This document shows, piece by piece, positions 52,323-63,248 of a DNA stretch of 64,000 nt. A program made the translations under genes and the position numbers. The stretch comes from Colocasia esculenta (lineage: Eukaryota > Streptophyta > Magnoliopsida > Alismatales > Araceae): assembly GCA_014218235.1 (NCBI GenBank), contig JACBKR010001245.1, positions 124,001-188,000 on the forward strand, written 5' to 3'. Each line of letters opens with the position of its first letter. The first letter of the stretch is position 1. The notes beneath the pieces are model-generated. The model saw only the letters and a list, made by a program, of their open reading frames with translations. It was not told the DNA's origin and did no database searches.

Positions 52323-54686
52323 TTTTAGTGTCCTTCAATAAGCTAAATAAAGATTATCTGAATTACCCTCTAAATAATTTTATTGGTTGAAAAAGAGAGA
52401 GATAAATAACTTGTCAAATTTTCAATCAATAAAAATGTTTGGAGGCTAATCCTCTGGAAAATGAAGAATATATTATTTATCCACACAAAAATATCCTACA
52501 CCTATTGAGAAGACCGGTTCACTAATTTCATTTCTTGACATTAACATCCCCGTAAAAAGCAAACCATATCACTATTTGACTAGAAGTAACATATATGGTG
52601 AACGCTTTATAAAAACTTTGTAGAGGAGGGGGGGCTGTCGTGCTTGATCACTGGTATGCTAAAAGCGGAGTCGGAAGAGTGAGTTATTAAACCATCTCCC
52701 ATTTCTGGGTGTTTCTTTGAGACCTTTGTGTGGAAAGGGGTTGGTAACAACAAGTTAAACAGGGCTTCAACAATATTCCTGTGTGTGATCACACACACCC
52801 ACGCCCCCCTTGTGTTTATGGGCTCCTTCTTAATGGGGCTGATGGGAGGTTGAAGGGTTTTGGGCTTGCCACTCAATACCCACTAACATTTTGGGCCTGC
52901 TCCCTGCTACAGATGGGCCCATTATTCAACTTGGGCCGGGCCGAGAGTCTCACTTTCAGCACTATTGGGACGAGCGCAGCGCGCTGCAGATGGCCAGATC
53001 CCCTGATGATCTTTAATCTTATTATTTTTATGTTGTTTGATCATTAATTGATAGGTCAGTTTAAAAGGTTATTTCACCCTCTCCTAGGCTAACATTAACG
53101 TCGTTTAAATTATATTCTTCGTGACAGTTTCCCCTCCACAGCACTTGTGGTTCGTATTATAAGCTTGCAACTGATAACACATTCGTATGTATGGTGCAAC
53201 TTTACGAGGCATTGCCTTATAATTACAATACCGAAAGTTTCGACGACTAGAACGTTGCGTGCTTGCACGAAGAGTATTGGGTTCTGCATGGGTTTTAGCT
53301 TTGCCGGGGTAGTCTACTGTTCTTCCAACCACACTCCAAGAATCTTGGGAAAAGAGGAATTCCAGCTTTTACTTTTGCAACTTCTGAGCATACTCCACGA
53401 ATCTCGGAAAGTTGGGAATCCAAGCTTACATTTGCCAACAAAGTTCTGGGCGAGGTTGTTAGTAAGGACAGCATCCTTCGACCCCCATGATCCTTCGAAT
53501 GTGAACACCCCAAGTTTAGTATATATTATTGTTGCACGGAAACACTATTCTTGATCTCACGATTAGACATATTCAAATAGAAATGGAATCGCAGTCAATA
53601 GAGAGAGAAGAAGTGAGAAAATAATTAATTTTATGTGGTTTGAATTGACGATGTATCAAATCTATTTCACAGAATCCGTCTTTGTACAGCCATCTCTTTT
53701 CACTATAAATATCTGTTACAATGACACAAAATAATGAAACAGAAAAAACTGTCCAAAATTAGATTCGTCAAAGACGGTCCACTGTTTTTGGGAAAAACGG
53801 TAAACTATTTTTTCTAGAGCATCTAACTTCACAGTTAACGACTTCATGTGACACTTTCGACGTCACGATAGAATCTACCTCTACCGTTGTTGTTGTTGTC
53901 TTATAAATATCCACTGAATTTGAGTCATATCTCAACAATTGCCGATAATCCTAACATGTTGGACATATCCCAAACTTCATCCTCATAGCAAGGATCGTCG
54001 TTAACTGTGGCCGCATGCAGAAGGTGAGAATCCCAAGCTTCTGCTCTGCAGCTAGAAAACACACCATATTACTTGTGTCCGGCCCTCCACTGCAAGGCTC
54101 TTGGGAAGGCGAGAATCCCATCCCACTTTTCTCATCACTAACGAAGGTGTTATGCTCACTGCACTAGGAGGATGATCCCAGGCTAGGGGAAGCATCCCAT
54201 GCACGTTATCGCCAACGGGAGGACACCCCATATATATAGATCAACCTCTGCGTAATTAATAGAGAAAGGTGGACTTGTTTAAAGGGAAAAGACTAAAAGA
54301 AGGACCCGGAACAGGCTTCTAGTTCAAATTTCCACTGTTGAGTGATGGATGAGCAAGGCATCCATGGTCTGAAGAGGGGAATGGACTAATAGTCGGTGTA
54401 ACAGGACCAGTTTAATTACTTTTTGTTTACTCTGGGGAAGTGTCCGCCTATTTGTCCTTACAACACACAAATATGTGGATCTCGTTCTTGGTCATGTATT
54501 TGCTTGCAAGGATGGACGGACTTTTCCAATAGACAAAAAAATATTTTTACAAAAATATATCAAATAGTCTAAAGACACAGTGGGGAGAGCACACACCAAT
54601 TTTAAACAAGTGTTATGTTCCAACACCAAACCCGCATCCCAGGTAAATTTTATTAAGGGATAATTAATTATGGCTCCTGTCAGGAA
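52323..54686. other. Intergenic, nothing firmly recognised
   Basis: About 2.4 kb without a gene I can support. Repeated GGGAATCC/GAGAATCCC-like phrases occur at 53340-53430 and 54025-54190, and 53560-53760 has the look of an old LTR or promoter (CACTATAAATATC), but no partner repeat is visible. Confidence 0.45.
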
Positions 54687-55652
54687 GAGTGATTTATTTT
54701 CTAATCCCCATTAGAATACCTTATCTTTTTGTGTGATTTAATTTCTAATTCTTATTTTTAATTTTTCAACATTTACGGGTCTCGATGGAAGATTTTTGTC
54801 CTTTTGGTACTAATTTTTGCCTTAAAGTAACGTGGTTTTTTTCACTTACAATATGTTTTTGCATCACTTACAGTAAACATTACGTCTTTTTATAGCAAAT
54901 ATTATTGCTAGTTGCAGTAAAAGTTAAGTCTTAAACATTATTCCCTACTATAGTAATCTTTCCTTTATAATAAATATTGAGTGCATGTTATAGTAAATGT
55001 CAAATTATATTATAGTAAACATTATTTTTTATTACAATAATATTTTCATGTTATAATAAAGAATATTACCTATCTTACAATATCTATTGATGATTACAAT
55101 ACTCAATGTTATAGAAATTTTATGGAAGTGATATTAAGATTTATTGTAAGTGATGTAAAAGATATATTGTAAGTGAAAAAATATGTTAGGTGGTGTTCTT
55201 TATTATAACAAGACAAAATTTGTACTGTAATAGAGAATAGTATTTATTGTAATGAGGTTTAATGTATATTGTAAAAAGCACTCAATGTTTACTGTAAGAG
55301 AAAAAAATTCCTATAACAGATAATAACGTTTGTTGTAACAAGAAACTTTTTTTTTTACTGGAACCCCATATAACCCAAACTTGGGATCGATCCCAAGATG
55401 ATATTTATTGTAATAGATAATAATTTTTACTGGAAAAAGACTTAACGTTTATTGTAAGTGATGCAAAAACATACCATGAGTGAAGAAAAACATGTTATAT
55501 TAAGGCAAAATTTTCAAACAATGGCATTGAAAGGACAAAAATCGTCTCGAGACTAAAGTAAAAAAAATAGAGATTAAAAATTAAATCACATGAAAAAGAT
55601 AAGACTTTGTAGTTTTTGATATTCTGACAGTTATTAGGAAAGTAAATCACTC
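54687..55652. mobile_element. Non-autonomous element with very long imperfect inverted repeats (approx. 966 bp)
   Basis: The left arm starts AGAGTGATTTATTTTCTAAT and the right arm, reverse-complemented, AGAGTGATTTACTTTCCTAA. Complementarity continues for more than 200 bp through CTTATCTTTTT, TTTTTGTCCTTT, TTTTGCCTTAA and TATGTTTTTGCATCACTTAC. The interior repeats TTATTGTAA/TTACAATA-type words many times. No coding capacity and no clear target duplication, so the superfamily is undetermined. Confidence 0.7.
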
Positions 55653-56550
55653 TCTCTAATAAAAACTTTTAATTAATTTTCCTTTTATTAATGATAACAA
55701 AAAACATGTGCATCCATATATATACCTTTCTAATAACAATGCAGCTTGCTAAAAGCAACTAATATAACACAAATTCATATTTGGTATGGGAATTGGTTAA
55801 GAATAGAGAGAGAATATCTTTAAAATCTCAATTTAATCTTGATCTATTCTAATATCAAACAATGACATCCAATCTCATCAAGTACGTACTAATGACCCCC
55901 CGTCATCATTTGGTAGTGTTGTACCCGAAAGAGGAGGAAGAGCTGCAAGCATACTTGGCCAAGCGGTCGAACAATATGGTCAAAGGAGACACCAGATTAC
56001 TACGGACAGCTTGAGCTAGCGAAGATGGCACGAAGAACAGCCTGAGCAATATTGCTTTACATGTAAAAATCTTGAGCCCGACGTACTTGTGCCAAATCGC
56101 GGGTTGATAACTTAGATTACTCGTTTCAGACACAAAAGCTGAGCACTATACATATAGTACCGTGTTTGTGAGGTTTCAGATATTGTATCTGAGCTGAGCA
56201 ATCTAACTCAGCCAATCTTTTCCCATAATAAATCTTACCGGACCTCTCCACGCATGCGGCATGCATACACAAAATTCTCTAGAAAGTGTACAAAGATTGA
56301 CGAATACAAAGGCAACACTGGTTTGGGAATCATAAAATACTTAAACTTGCTGGGAGGAGCAAAGCTAACGTTGCGTGCTTCTGCAAGCATATCGCATGCA
56401 GCTTCCTCCCCACAAGCGATCCTAAAGCTCCATTCACACCTCTTGGTCGGAACTCCAATAAGGACGCCGCCGCGGATCAGACAAAGGTCGTCGCAACTCG
56501 CAACCCAGTCCACACCTGTAAAACGTGCTCCTAAGAACCACCTCCCCAGG
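55653..56550. other. Upstream region of the LRR gene
   Basis: AT-rich to about 56220. From 56254 the gene's reading frame is already open for 99 codons before the chosen start. These codons show no domain, and I take them as leader sequence; a longer protein starting at 56254 cannot be excluded. No other gene seen. Confidence 0.5.
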
Positions 56551-59500
56551 ATGTCGTGGAACAAGGTACGCCTCGCCTTCGGGCGCGGTGGACGGTGCGG
56601 CCGCCTCCGGCCGGACCCAGAACCCGAAGCTGCAGGCAATGAGCAGAAGCAAGCTTCGCAAGAACCTGCCGACGACGTCACCGTGCCGCCTCCGGTAGAG
56701 CCCGAGGTACTGGTGGCGCCGACCGCAACTGATGAACCAGCAATGCGGTCAGAGGAGGGCAGCCTTGTGCGGGATGGCGTTCCGAAAGCTGCATCGCCGG
56801 CGCCATCGGCATCATCGACCACCCAGCGTCCAAACAACAAAGTGAAACAAGGATCACCACGGTGCCCCTCCAAATGGGAGCGGGCCCGAAGATTACCTAT
56901 GAGGTGCGCCATAGCCTTCATGGCCTATCTTAAGGAACGAATGAATGCCCGTCGAACTACAGAAAAAAGTACTGTAAGTGGCATCACCGCACCGGGGAAT
57001 GGCACCCTGCAGAAGGCCCAATCCAGTGCGGCAGAATCCCAGAAGTTGAAGCAGTTGAAGAAGATGGTGCAAGAAGAAAAATGGCAAACGCTGGAGGGTT
57101 CGATGGAGAGGATCTTGCAGACGGAAGGTGTCAAACAAAAGGGCGAAGATTTTGAAGGTCTAAAAGATGTCAACTTGAAGAGATGCCTGCTTTGTTGCAC
57201 CGCCTTTCCTGACGGCTGGGCAATTAGGAAGGGCGGGTATGTTGAGGCAACGAAGGAGGAGGAGAGCCAACCTAAGGAGGGAGAGATGAAGCAGGGGGAG
57301 GGCAAATCAGGAGAGAAGGGGGTGGACGTATCTACAAGGGAGAAGGGGGAGGGCATACCAGAGGAGAATGCAGCAGGGAAAAAGGGGGCAGACGAACCTG
57401 TAGGAAAGAAGGGGGAGGGCAAACCAGAGGAGAATGCAGCAGGGAAAAAGGGGGCAGACGAACCTGTAGGAAAGAAGGGGGAGGGCCAAGTGAGCAAGAA
57501 GAATGGGAGGGAGGTCTGGGCCATCAAGAAGAGGACCATCATCTATTGGTGGATCGGGGAGGAGTTGGTGTCACCGACGGCGAACAAGACAGCAGAGGAG
57601 GTGGGCGAGGACAGGTTCCTCGACCTCGTCTGGCACGGCCTCGTCGAGCCCGTCTACACCAAGCGCATCGGGCATGCTAGGGAGTTCAAACTGCACCCCC
57701 TAGTCCGATGGATGCTCATACTTAAGGCGGAAGAATTGGGATTCCTCAAGTTCGACAAGTTCGGTAAGCCCTCCTCCGACAATCCCAAAACATTCTCTTG
57801 TGCATGCTTGACGGAGAACACCAACCCGCCATACCTGAAAGCCCATCGCCCAGAGAAGACCCCTCAGAAGCCATCAGAGACACCAACGGACTCTACTTCA
57901 GGGTCCGCCACTACCAGCACCGACAAAGAGACGACGTCCAATATGAAGCAACAAGCTCAAAAGCCGTTGAAGACGTTGGTGAACTCCAGTTCACAGTACC
58001 TCAACTTCGACAAGGAGTCGATGCCCAATGTGAAGGAACTCCAGGTTCTACAAATCGGGAGGTGGCATGGCTCTGCCGAGTACCATCTTGAGGTGGGGAG
58101 CTCAGGGTTCCTCGACAACATCAAGTTGCTGACAAAGTTGAGGTACCTCGGCTTGCACGGCATCTCCGGGCTCACTGAGCTCCCTGCTTCGATCCAAAAC
58201 CTTGGGCAGTTGGAGATTCTAGACCTAAGGGGCTGCCAAAACTTGGAGAGGATAATTAGTGGGAGCGTGAAGCTACTGAAGAATTTGACACACCTGGACC
58301 TGACGGAGTGCTTCATGTTGCAAGAGCTGCCCAGCGGGGTGGGTTCTCTCTCAAAGCTCCAAGTGCTGAAGGGCTTCATCTTTGGGGGTGCCAAGAGCAA
58401 GAACGCATGCCAACTCTCTGACTTGGTGAAGCTAACTAAATTAAAGAAGTTGAGCATAAACATCACAAGCCAATCGAAGATCAGGAGTGCCGAGCTTCAT
58501 GAACTCGGAAAATTCCCCAGTTTGCTTTCTCTGACACTTACATGGGGGAAGCCACCGGCCGTGATAAAGAAGGAAGTAAGTGAGAAGGCTCTGTTAAAGA
58601 AGTGGACCGACCTCAAGCTCCCAACTCAATTGATGAAGTTGGATCTTCGTTGCTTTCCCACTGAAGAGATACCCGGATGGCTTTGGGAAGCCAGAAACCT
58701 GAAGAAGCTTTACATCAGAGGAGGAAAGTTCTGTCGGCTTGCCAGCCCAAGTACTCCTTACAACACTGAAACAGGGGAGAGTGCCTCAAATATTCAAATC
58801 CTCCGCTTGAAGTACCTCAAAAACCTAGAGCATGACGTCCAGGGATTGAAACAGTTCTTCCCAAAATTAAAGTATGTAGAGTTCTTCAGGTGTGAAAAGA
58901 AGGATGGTGACAAGGAAAAAGAGGCCCGTACTGCACCTAGCCAACCACCCCCAAGTCCAGAAGAAGAAGTTAAACAACCGAAGCCGTCAGGAGAACAAGG
59001 TGGAGGAACTCTTGCGGCCGGGAAAGACGAGGCGGCTCGTGGAACAGCTGGCGAACCATCTCCGAGTAAGAAACCTGCAGATGAGCAGCTGATGAAAGAA
59101 AACGTCATTACACCAGATCCAGATGGAGTTTGGGTGCTCGACGAGGTTCCAAACCCCCCGGCCAAATCTCCTCGTCAAGTTTCCGATCCCCAATCGACTA
59201 CAGGAGACGACAACAAGAATAACCAGACTCACGCTACTTCCCCAACTGCATCTCCTCCTGAGGTTCCTCCTAACCAAGCTATTCCTTCTGTTCAGTTTAG
59301 TACCAGTGCTTTAGCTTCTCCTGATGCCATCTTTAGTCCAGAGCAGAAAGCTCCCTCTCAAGATGATAGTACTACTACTGCTCCAGCTTTAGATACTCTT
59401 TCTGATCATGCACCTCCCCCTCCTGAATTATCAAAAGCCTCTCCTGAACATGTGGACCTGCACCCTAGTCAAGCTGCCCAATCTCCTCCTAGCATTAATC

Positions 59501-59805
59501 CTACCTTAGCTCCATTGAAATATCCAACTCAAGGTGGTGGTGGTGTCACATCTTTTGAGGTTCCTCCTCCTACTAAATTTGTTGTACAAGCTTCTCAACC
59601 CAATAAACTTCCCAGTCAATCATCTAATAAGACTCTTCTTGATACTGGTCTTGCTCCACAAGGTGACCGTGTTACTCCTAATCCGATCCCTATTCCAACA
59701 GGGAAGGGCGCGCCTACTCAAGATGATGGCACCACTACTCTCCCTTCTGAATCATCAAAGGCTCCTCTTGCACCAGTTAAGCATCCTAGTCAAGCTGCTC
59801 ATTAG
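56551..59805 (+). CDS. NB-ARC-less LRR protein related to RPP13-like protein 4 (At5g45510/At5g45520-like)
   Basis: Single exon, 1084 residues from ATG 56551 (good context CCCAGGATGTCG; the frame is open from ATG 56254). Order: basic/Pro-rich N-terminus; about residues 205-235, the first part of an NLR winged-helix region (LKRCLLCCTAFPDGWAIRKG); about 240-320, a Lys/Glu/Gly-rich insertion with two 22-residue tandem repeats; about 325-400, the rest of the winged helix (KKRTIIYWWIGEELV, GLVEPVY, FKLHPLVRWM). Then a leucine-rich repeat block (about 490-780, with LTKLRYLGLHGISGLTELP and LTHLDLTECFMLQELP) and a long Pro/Ser/Thr-rich tail. There is no P-loop, kinase-2 or GLPL motif, so no ATP switch. 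Comparable Arabidopsis proteins At5g45510 and At5g45520 carry Lys/Glu repeats too. A role in immunity is inference; it could also be a decoy or scaffold. Confidence 0.75.
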   Translation: MSWNKVRLAFGRGGRCGRLRPDPEPEAAGNEQKQASQEPADDVTVPPPVEPEVLVAPTATDEPAMRSEEGSLVRDGVPKAASPAPSASSTTQRPNNKVKQGSPRCPSKWERARRLPMRCAIAFMAYLKERMNARRTTEKSTVSGITAPGNGTLQKAQSSAAESQKLKQLKKMVQEEKWQTLEGSMERILQTEGVKQKGEDFEGLKDVNLKRCLLCCTAFPDGWAIRKGGYVEATKEEESQPKEGEMKQGEGKSGEKGVDVSTREKGEGIPEENAAGKKGADEPVGKKGEGKPEENAAGKKGADEPVGKKGEGQVSKKNGREVWAIKKRTIIYWWIGEELVSPTANKTAEEVGEDRFLDLVWHGLVEPVYTKRIGHAREFKLHPLVRWMLILKAEELGFLKFDKFGKPSSDNPKTFSCACLTENTNPPYLKAHRPEKTPQKPSETPTDSTSGSATTSTDKETTSNMKQQAQKPLKTLVNSSSQYLNFDKESMPNVKELQVLQIGRWHGSAEYHLEVGSSGFLDNIKLLTKLRYLGLHGISGLTELPASIQNLGQLEILDLRGCQNLERIISGSVKLLKNLTHLDLTECFMLQELPSGVGSLSKLQVLKGFIFGGAKSKNACQLSDLVKLTKLKKLSINITSQSKIRSAELHELGKFPSLLSLTLTWGKPPAVIKKEVSEKALLKKWTDLKLPTQLMKLDLRCFPTEEIPGWLWEARNLKKLYIRGGKFCRLASPSTPYNTETGESASNIQILRLKYLKNLEHDVQGLKQFFPKLKYVEFFRCEKKDGDKEKEARTAPSQPPPSPEEEVKQPKPSGEQGGGTLAAGKDEAARGTAGEPSPSKKPADEQLMKENVITPDPDGVWVLDEVPNPPAKSPRQVSDPQSTTGDDNKNNQTHATSPTASPPEVPPNQAIPSVQFSTSALASPDAIFSPEQKAPSQDDSTTTAPALDTLSDHAPPPPELSKASPEHVDLHPSQAAQSPPSINPTLAPLKYPTQGGGGVTSFEVPPPTKFVVQASQPNKLPSQSSNKTLLDTGLAPQGDRVTPNPIPIPTGKGAPTQDDGTTTLPSESSKAPLAPVKHPSQAAH
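57351..57482 (+). repeat. 66-bp in-frame tandem duplication inside the LRR gene
   Basis: Two 66-bp copies (57351-57416 and 57417-57482) that by eye differ at a single base. Each encodes 22 residues including PEENAAGKKGADEPVGKKGE. They extend a more diverged upstream series with EKGEG- and EGKSGEKG-like words. Confidence 0.9.
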
Positions 59806-60141
59806 TTTCCTCCTGAACAATACTATTCCTACTCAGGGTGGTGGCGTTAACTTCTCCTTCGATGTTCCATCTGAACCAACCAACTAAGTTTGCTATTCAC
59901 ACTTCTCAACCCAATGAAATTCCCAGTCAGTCAACCAGTAAGACTCTTCTGGATACTATAATCTTGCTCCACAAGGTGATGGTATTGCTGCTGCTGCTGC
60001 TGCTCCTCCCACCTCTCTACAAATTTCTCTTTATCTACCAAACTTGCTGCTCAAGTTGGGATTGTTCCTCCTCCTCCCGGTACCCATGAACCTATCAGAC
60101 TTGTTAGTCCAACTTTAGCGTCAGAAGATATTGTTGTTTGA
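59806..60141 (+). pseudogene. Out-of-frame remnant of the LRR protein's C-terminal tail
   Basis: After the TAG at 59803-59805, sequence that repeats the coding tail continues: ACTCAGGGTGGTGGCG at 59832 echoes ACTCAAGGTGGTGGTGG at 59526, and CTCCACAAGGTGA recurs about 315 bp after its first copy. Translation gives tail-like peptides (FDVPSEPTN; KFAIHTSQPNEIPSQS; KLAAQVGIVPPPPGTHEP) scattered over all three frames, the last ending at TGA 60139-60141. The tail was evidently once longer and has been cut by a stop and several indels. Confidence 0.6.
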
Positions 60142-61215
60142 CTAGTTCTCTAGCAAATGGCATACAATTCCATCTCTTTCTTTCATTGCTCCCCTTGTGT
60201 ATGATAAAATCACTTGCTCAATACTAGTTCTCAAATTAGTCACCCTCATGTAAGTCCTACTTTAAACCCAAAAGATCAATAAGATCCTATTCAGGATGAC
60301 AATATTATTCCTTCTCATCTCATATAGGGTTTCTTTTTCTCCTCATCAACAAATTGCATTGCACTGAAGACACTCCAAAGTTCCAATTATCGTGTGGAAG
60401 ACAATGTGTGTAAACTTAATCGAGAAACTTACAGGGCTGTATATATTCTTGTAATAATGTCTATCAAATGCCAACTAAGAATTGTGTTGTAAGAGTACTG
60501 TTATGGTAATGATAATGTCCAGACATATATATCCATGTAAATACTTTGCTAGATCATATATAGTCCCAAGACTTGCATGTTCAATTATGCAGATCGTACT
60601 TGGTTAGTTATACAAAGTTGGTCATAGCTCAAACGTGTTTGCTCTTAATTGCTTCCTCAATGCTTGTACGTAAGTTGCTGGTATCTAGATCCGCCCCAAA
60701 ACCACATCTTCCTACTTTGTAGATGGAGAGGGAAAAAAAAAAAAAACCTAAAATGAAAGGAAGAAACGGCATCAAATTGATATTGTAAGTGCTTCAATTG
60801 TCAAGAGGTTAAATGCATATAGATGCATGCATATCAGCTAGATTTGTAGATATAGTAAACAAATAAATATTGATCCATCTTCAATACCCTCTTGCCAATT
60901 CTTGAGGGAACCAAAAACAAATGGAATCTAGTAAATATCCTCATATATCCATTGTTTATCGCACAATTACATGCAGATGAAATGTTGACAATGTTGTCAT
61001 TTGAGGGGACAACCATGTCCAGCAACCCTTTTGGACCAGTTATTTGTTTTTGTGTTAATTAAGATCATGGACAACATCTTTATTTGTTCTTGTTGAGATG
61101 GCCAGATATGTTAATGCCCGAAAAGCTTTAATTGCAGTGGTATACCCTTTTGTAACTGTCTCCTTAATGTGACAGAGGAAACGCTTCTCATCAGTGCTGT
61201 GGGCAAAATATTCAT
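60142..61215. other. Intergenic, AT-rich, nothing recognised
   Basis: 3' flank of the LRR gene. A 14-base A run occurs near 60733-60746. No gene or RNA found. Confidence 0.6.
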
Positions 61216-63239
61216 GGGTTTTCTTTTAAAATGGTATATTTTGAAAAGATTATTAAGTGAAGAGGAATAGCAGTTTAAAAACTTTAATTAGTAATATAAT
61301 ATATTTTTGACCATCAACATCGCGCTGGCGCATGTATTGGTGCAACTTTAAAATATATATATATAACAAGAAAATCGGTTTTTTTTCTCCAAACGGGGCG
61401 GGGTTTCCTCATTACAAAAAAAAAGACCGATTTTCTTACTTTACTTTAACAACCGATTTCCTTCCCGTGTACGGTAAAGATTTTGATTTTTTTAAATTAA
61501 ATTAATATCTTTAATTTTATATCTAAACAATGTCTAATGAAGATAAAATTTTAAACATCAATTTATTAGAATGTAATATATTTTATGATAATTTTAATTT
61601 AATTTTTTAAAAAAAAATTTGTCGAGTGAAAAGTATCTCAAAAATTAATAAATTAAATTTATCTCGATATATGTACTTCAGTAATTCTCAATGTTTATAT
61701 TTTTAGAGTCAACATATTTTCCTGGTAATTATAGTGGTTTCATATTCAATTTTGTTAATAAAGTCCAGTGACAACATATCGGGGTACGCACTTCTGAAGA
61801 CAATATTAAAATTTTGTTAATAATGTAAGAGTGTCTCTAAATAAAAAATAATATATTATTAACATAATTTTGGTACTATAATAACTTGATTATTTAATAA
61901 ATAAGAGTTAATTTAATAGATGAGTTAAATTAAAAATCTAACGATAAGATGAACACAACAATGGTATAACATGGTTATGTGATAGCCTGTTTTAAGGTCG
62001 CATCCCATAGACACTCTGTATTAGCTTAAGGTTATCGCGGTTGATATCTTTTTTGGCTAGGGTTATGTTACCCTCATTTATTAAATAATCAGATTGTTAC
62101 ACTATCACAATTATATTAATAATATAAATATTTGTAAATAAATAAAAAATAATTATATTTTATATAAATAGTAAATATATTATTTTTTATTTAGAGATGC
62201 TCTTACATTATTAACATAACTCTGATATTGTCTTTAGACTTGTGTATCCCGATAGAGCGTCAACAAATTTCGATAACTGAATTGAATATGAAATTATCAT
62301 AATTACCATAAAAATATATTAATCTAAAAATATGAATATTGAGAATTATTGAAGTACGGATATCGAGATAAATTTTTTTTATTAATTTTTGAGGTAATTT
62401 TTACTCGACAAATTTTTATTTTAAAAAATTAAACTAAAATCATCATAAAATGTATCACATTCTAATAAATTTATATTTAAAATTTCATCTTGATTAGACA
62501 TTGTTTAGATATAAAATTAAAGATATTAATTTAATTTTTTAAAAAAATTAAAATATTTGCAGCAGTACACAGGAAGGAAATCGGTTATGAAACTTTTCAT
62601 GACCGATTTTTTTATTATATATATATATATATATTTAAAAGAACAAATCAGCGCACGCACGAGCACGATGTTGACGGTCAAAATTATATGCTATGGTTAA
62701 TGAGAAATGCTATGCTCGATCCCGGCAAGCCGGGAGCATAGGGATACGTTTTGGAGCCGTGCTCCTCCACAGCGCGCCATGTGGAGGAGCAGGCCCCAGT
62801 GCATTAAATGTACTTTTTGTTTTTTTTTTATTTTTTTACCCTCAAACATGCACACAAATACTCTTATAGTGCACACAAATACCTATATAGTGCACACAAA
62901 TAGCATAAGAATGCACACAAATAGATGTATTTGTGTGCACTACATAGGTATTTGTGTGCACAAAATAAGTATTTATGTGCACTATAAGAATATTTGTGTA
63001 CACTACATAGGTATTTGTGTACATATTGAGGGTGAAAAAAACAAAACAAACAAAAAGTACATTTAATGCGCTGGGGCCTTGCTCCTCCACATGGAGCGCT
63101 GTGGAGGAGCACGGCTCCAAAACGCATCCCTATGCTCCCAGCTTGCCGGGAGCATAGCATTTCTCATGGTTAATTGAAAATTTTAAGGTGCTGTTCACCT
63201 AAGAACCTTTTCAAAGTATGTCATTTTTAAAGAAAACCC
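61216..63239. mobile_element. Mutator-like non-autonomous element, family M copy 2 (2,024 bp)
   Basis: The left end GGGTTTTCTTTTAAAATG and the right end, reverse-complemented, GGGTTTTCTTTAAAAATG continue as a roughly 70-bp inverted repeat through TTTGAAAAG and GTGAA. The flanking 9-mers AATATTCAT (61207-61215) and AATACTCAT (63240-63248) match at eight of nine, fitting a Mutator-type 9-bp duplication. Inside are subterminal GCGCTGGCGC-like words and further inverted segments (an AATCGGT.../ACCGATT pair near 61375-61440), but no transposase. A separate 464-bp hairpin MITE is nested near its right end. Confidence 0.82.
62702..63165. mobile_element. Foldback MITE, 464 bp, nested; perfect 9-bp TSD ATGGTTAAT
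   Basis: The two halves are near-perfect inverted copies. The left reads GAGAAATGCTATGCTC, then GAGCATAGGGATACGTTTTGG, then GTGCTCCTCCACAGCGC, then GCATTAAATGTACTTTTTG; the right half gives the same order on the other strand. Even the middle is symmetric, made of GCACACAAATA units on the left and TATTTGTGTGC units on the right, meeting near 62926. The 9-bp duplication ATGGTTAAT is exact (62693-62701 and 63166-63174), as for Mutator-type MITEs. Any transcript would form one long hairpin. The minus-strand frame across it encodes only the repeat and is not a gene. Confidence 0.92.
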
Positions 63240-63248
63240 AATACTCAT

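Noticed and set aside
52607..52876. 89-codon minus-strand frame near 52700
   Set aside because: No recognisable motif, no splice continuation and no conserved features.
53560..53760. Possible solo LTR (promoter-like CACTATAAATATC)
   Set aside because: No matching TG...CA ends or target duplication could be found.
56235..56921. 228-codon minus-strand open frame over the start of the LRR gene
   Set aside because: No domain or signal is recognisable, and the overlapping plus-strand frame continues into clear winged-helix and LRR sequence.
62842..63040. Regularly spaced GTGTGCAC/TATTTGTG units considered as a CRISPR-like array
   Set aside because: The units are inverted around a centre and lie in a MITE with a target duplication in plant nuclear DNA.
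62842..63160. Tyr/Val/His/Thr-repeat peptide frames (about 92-119 codons) on both strands
   Set aside because: They simply translate the GCACACAAATA repeats of the foldback MITE.
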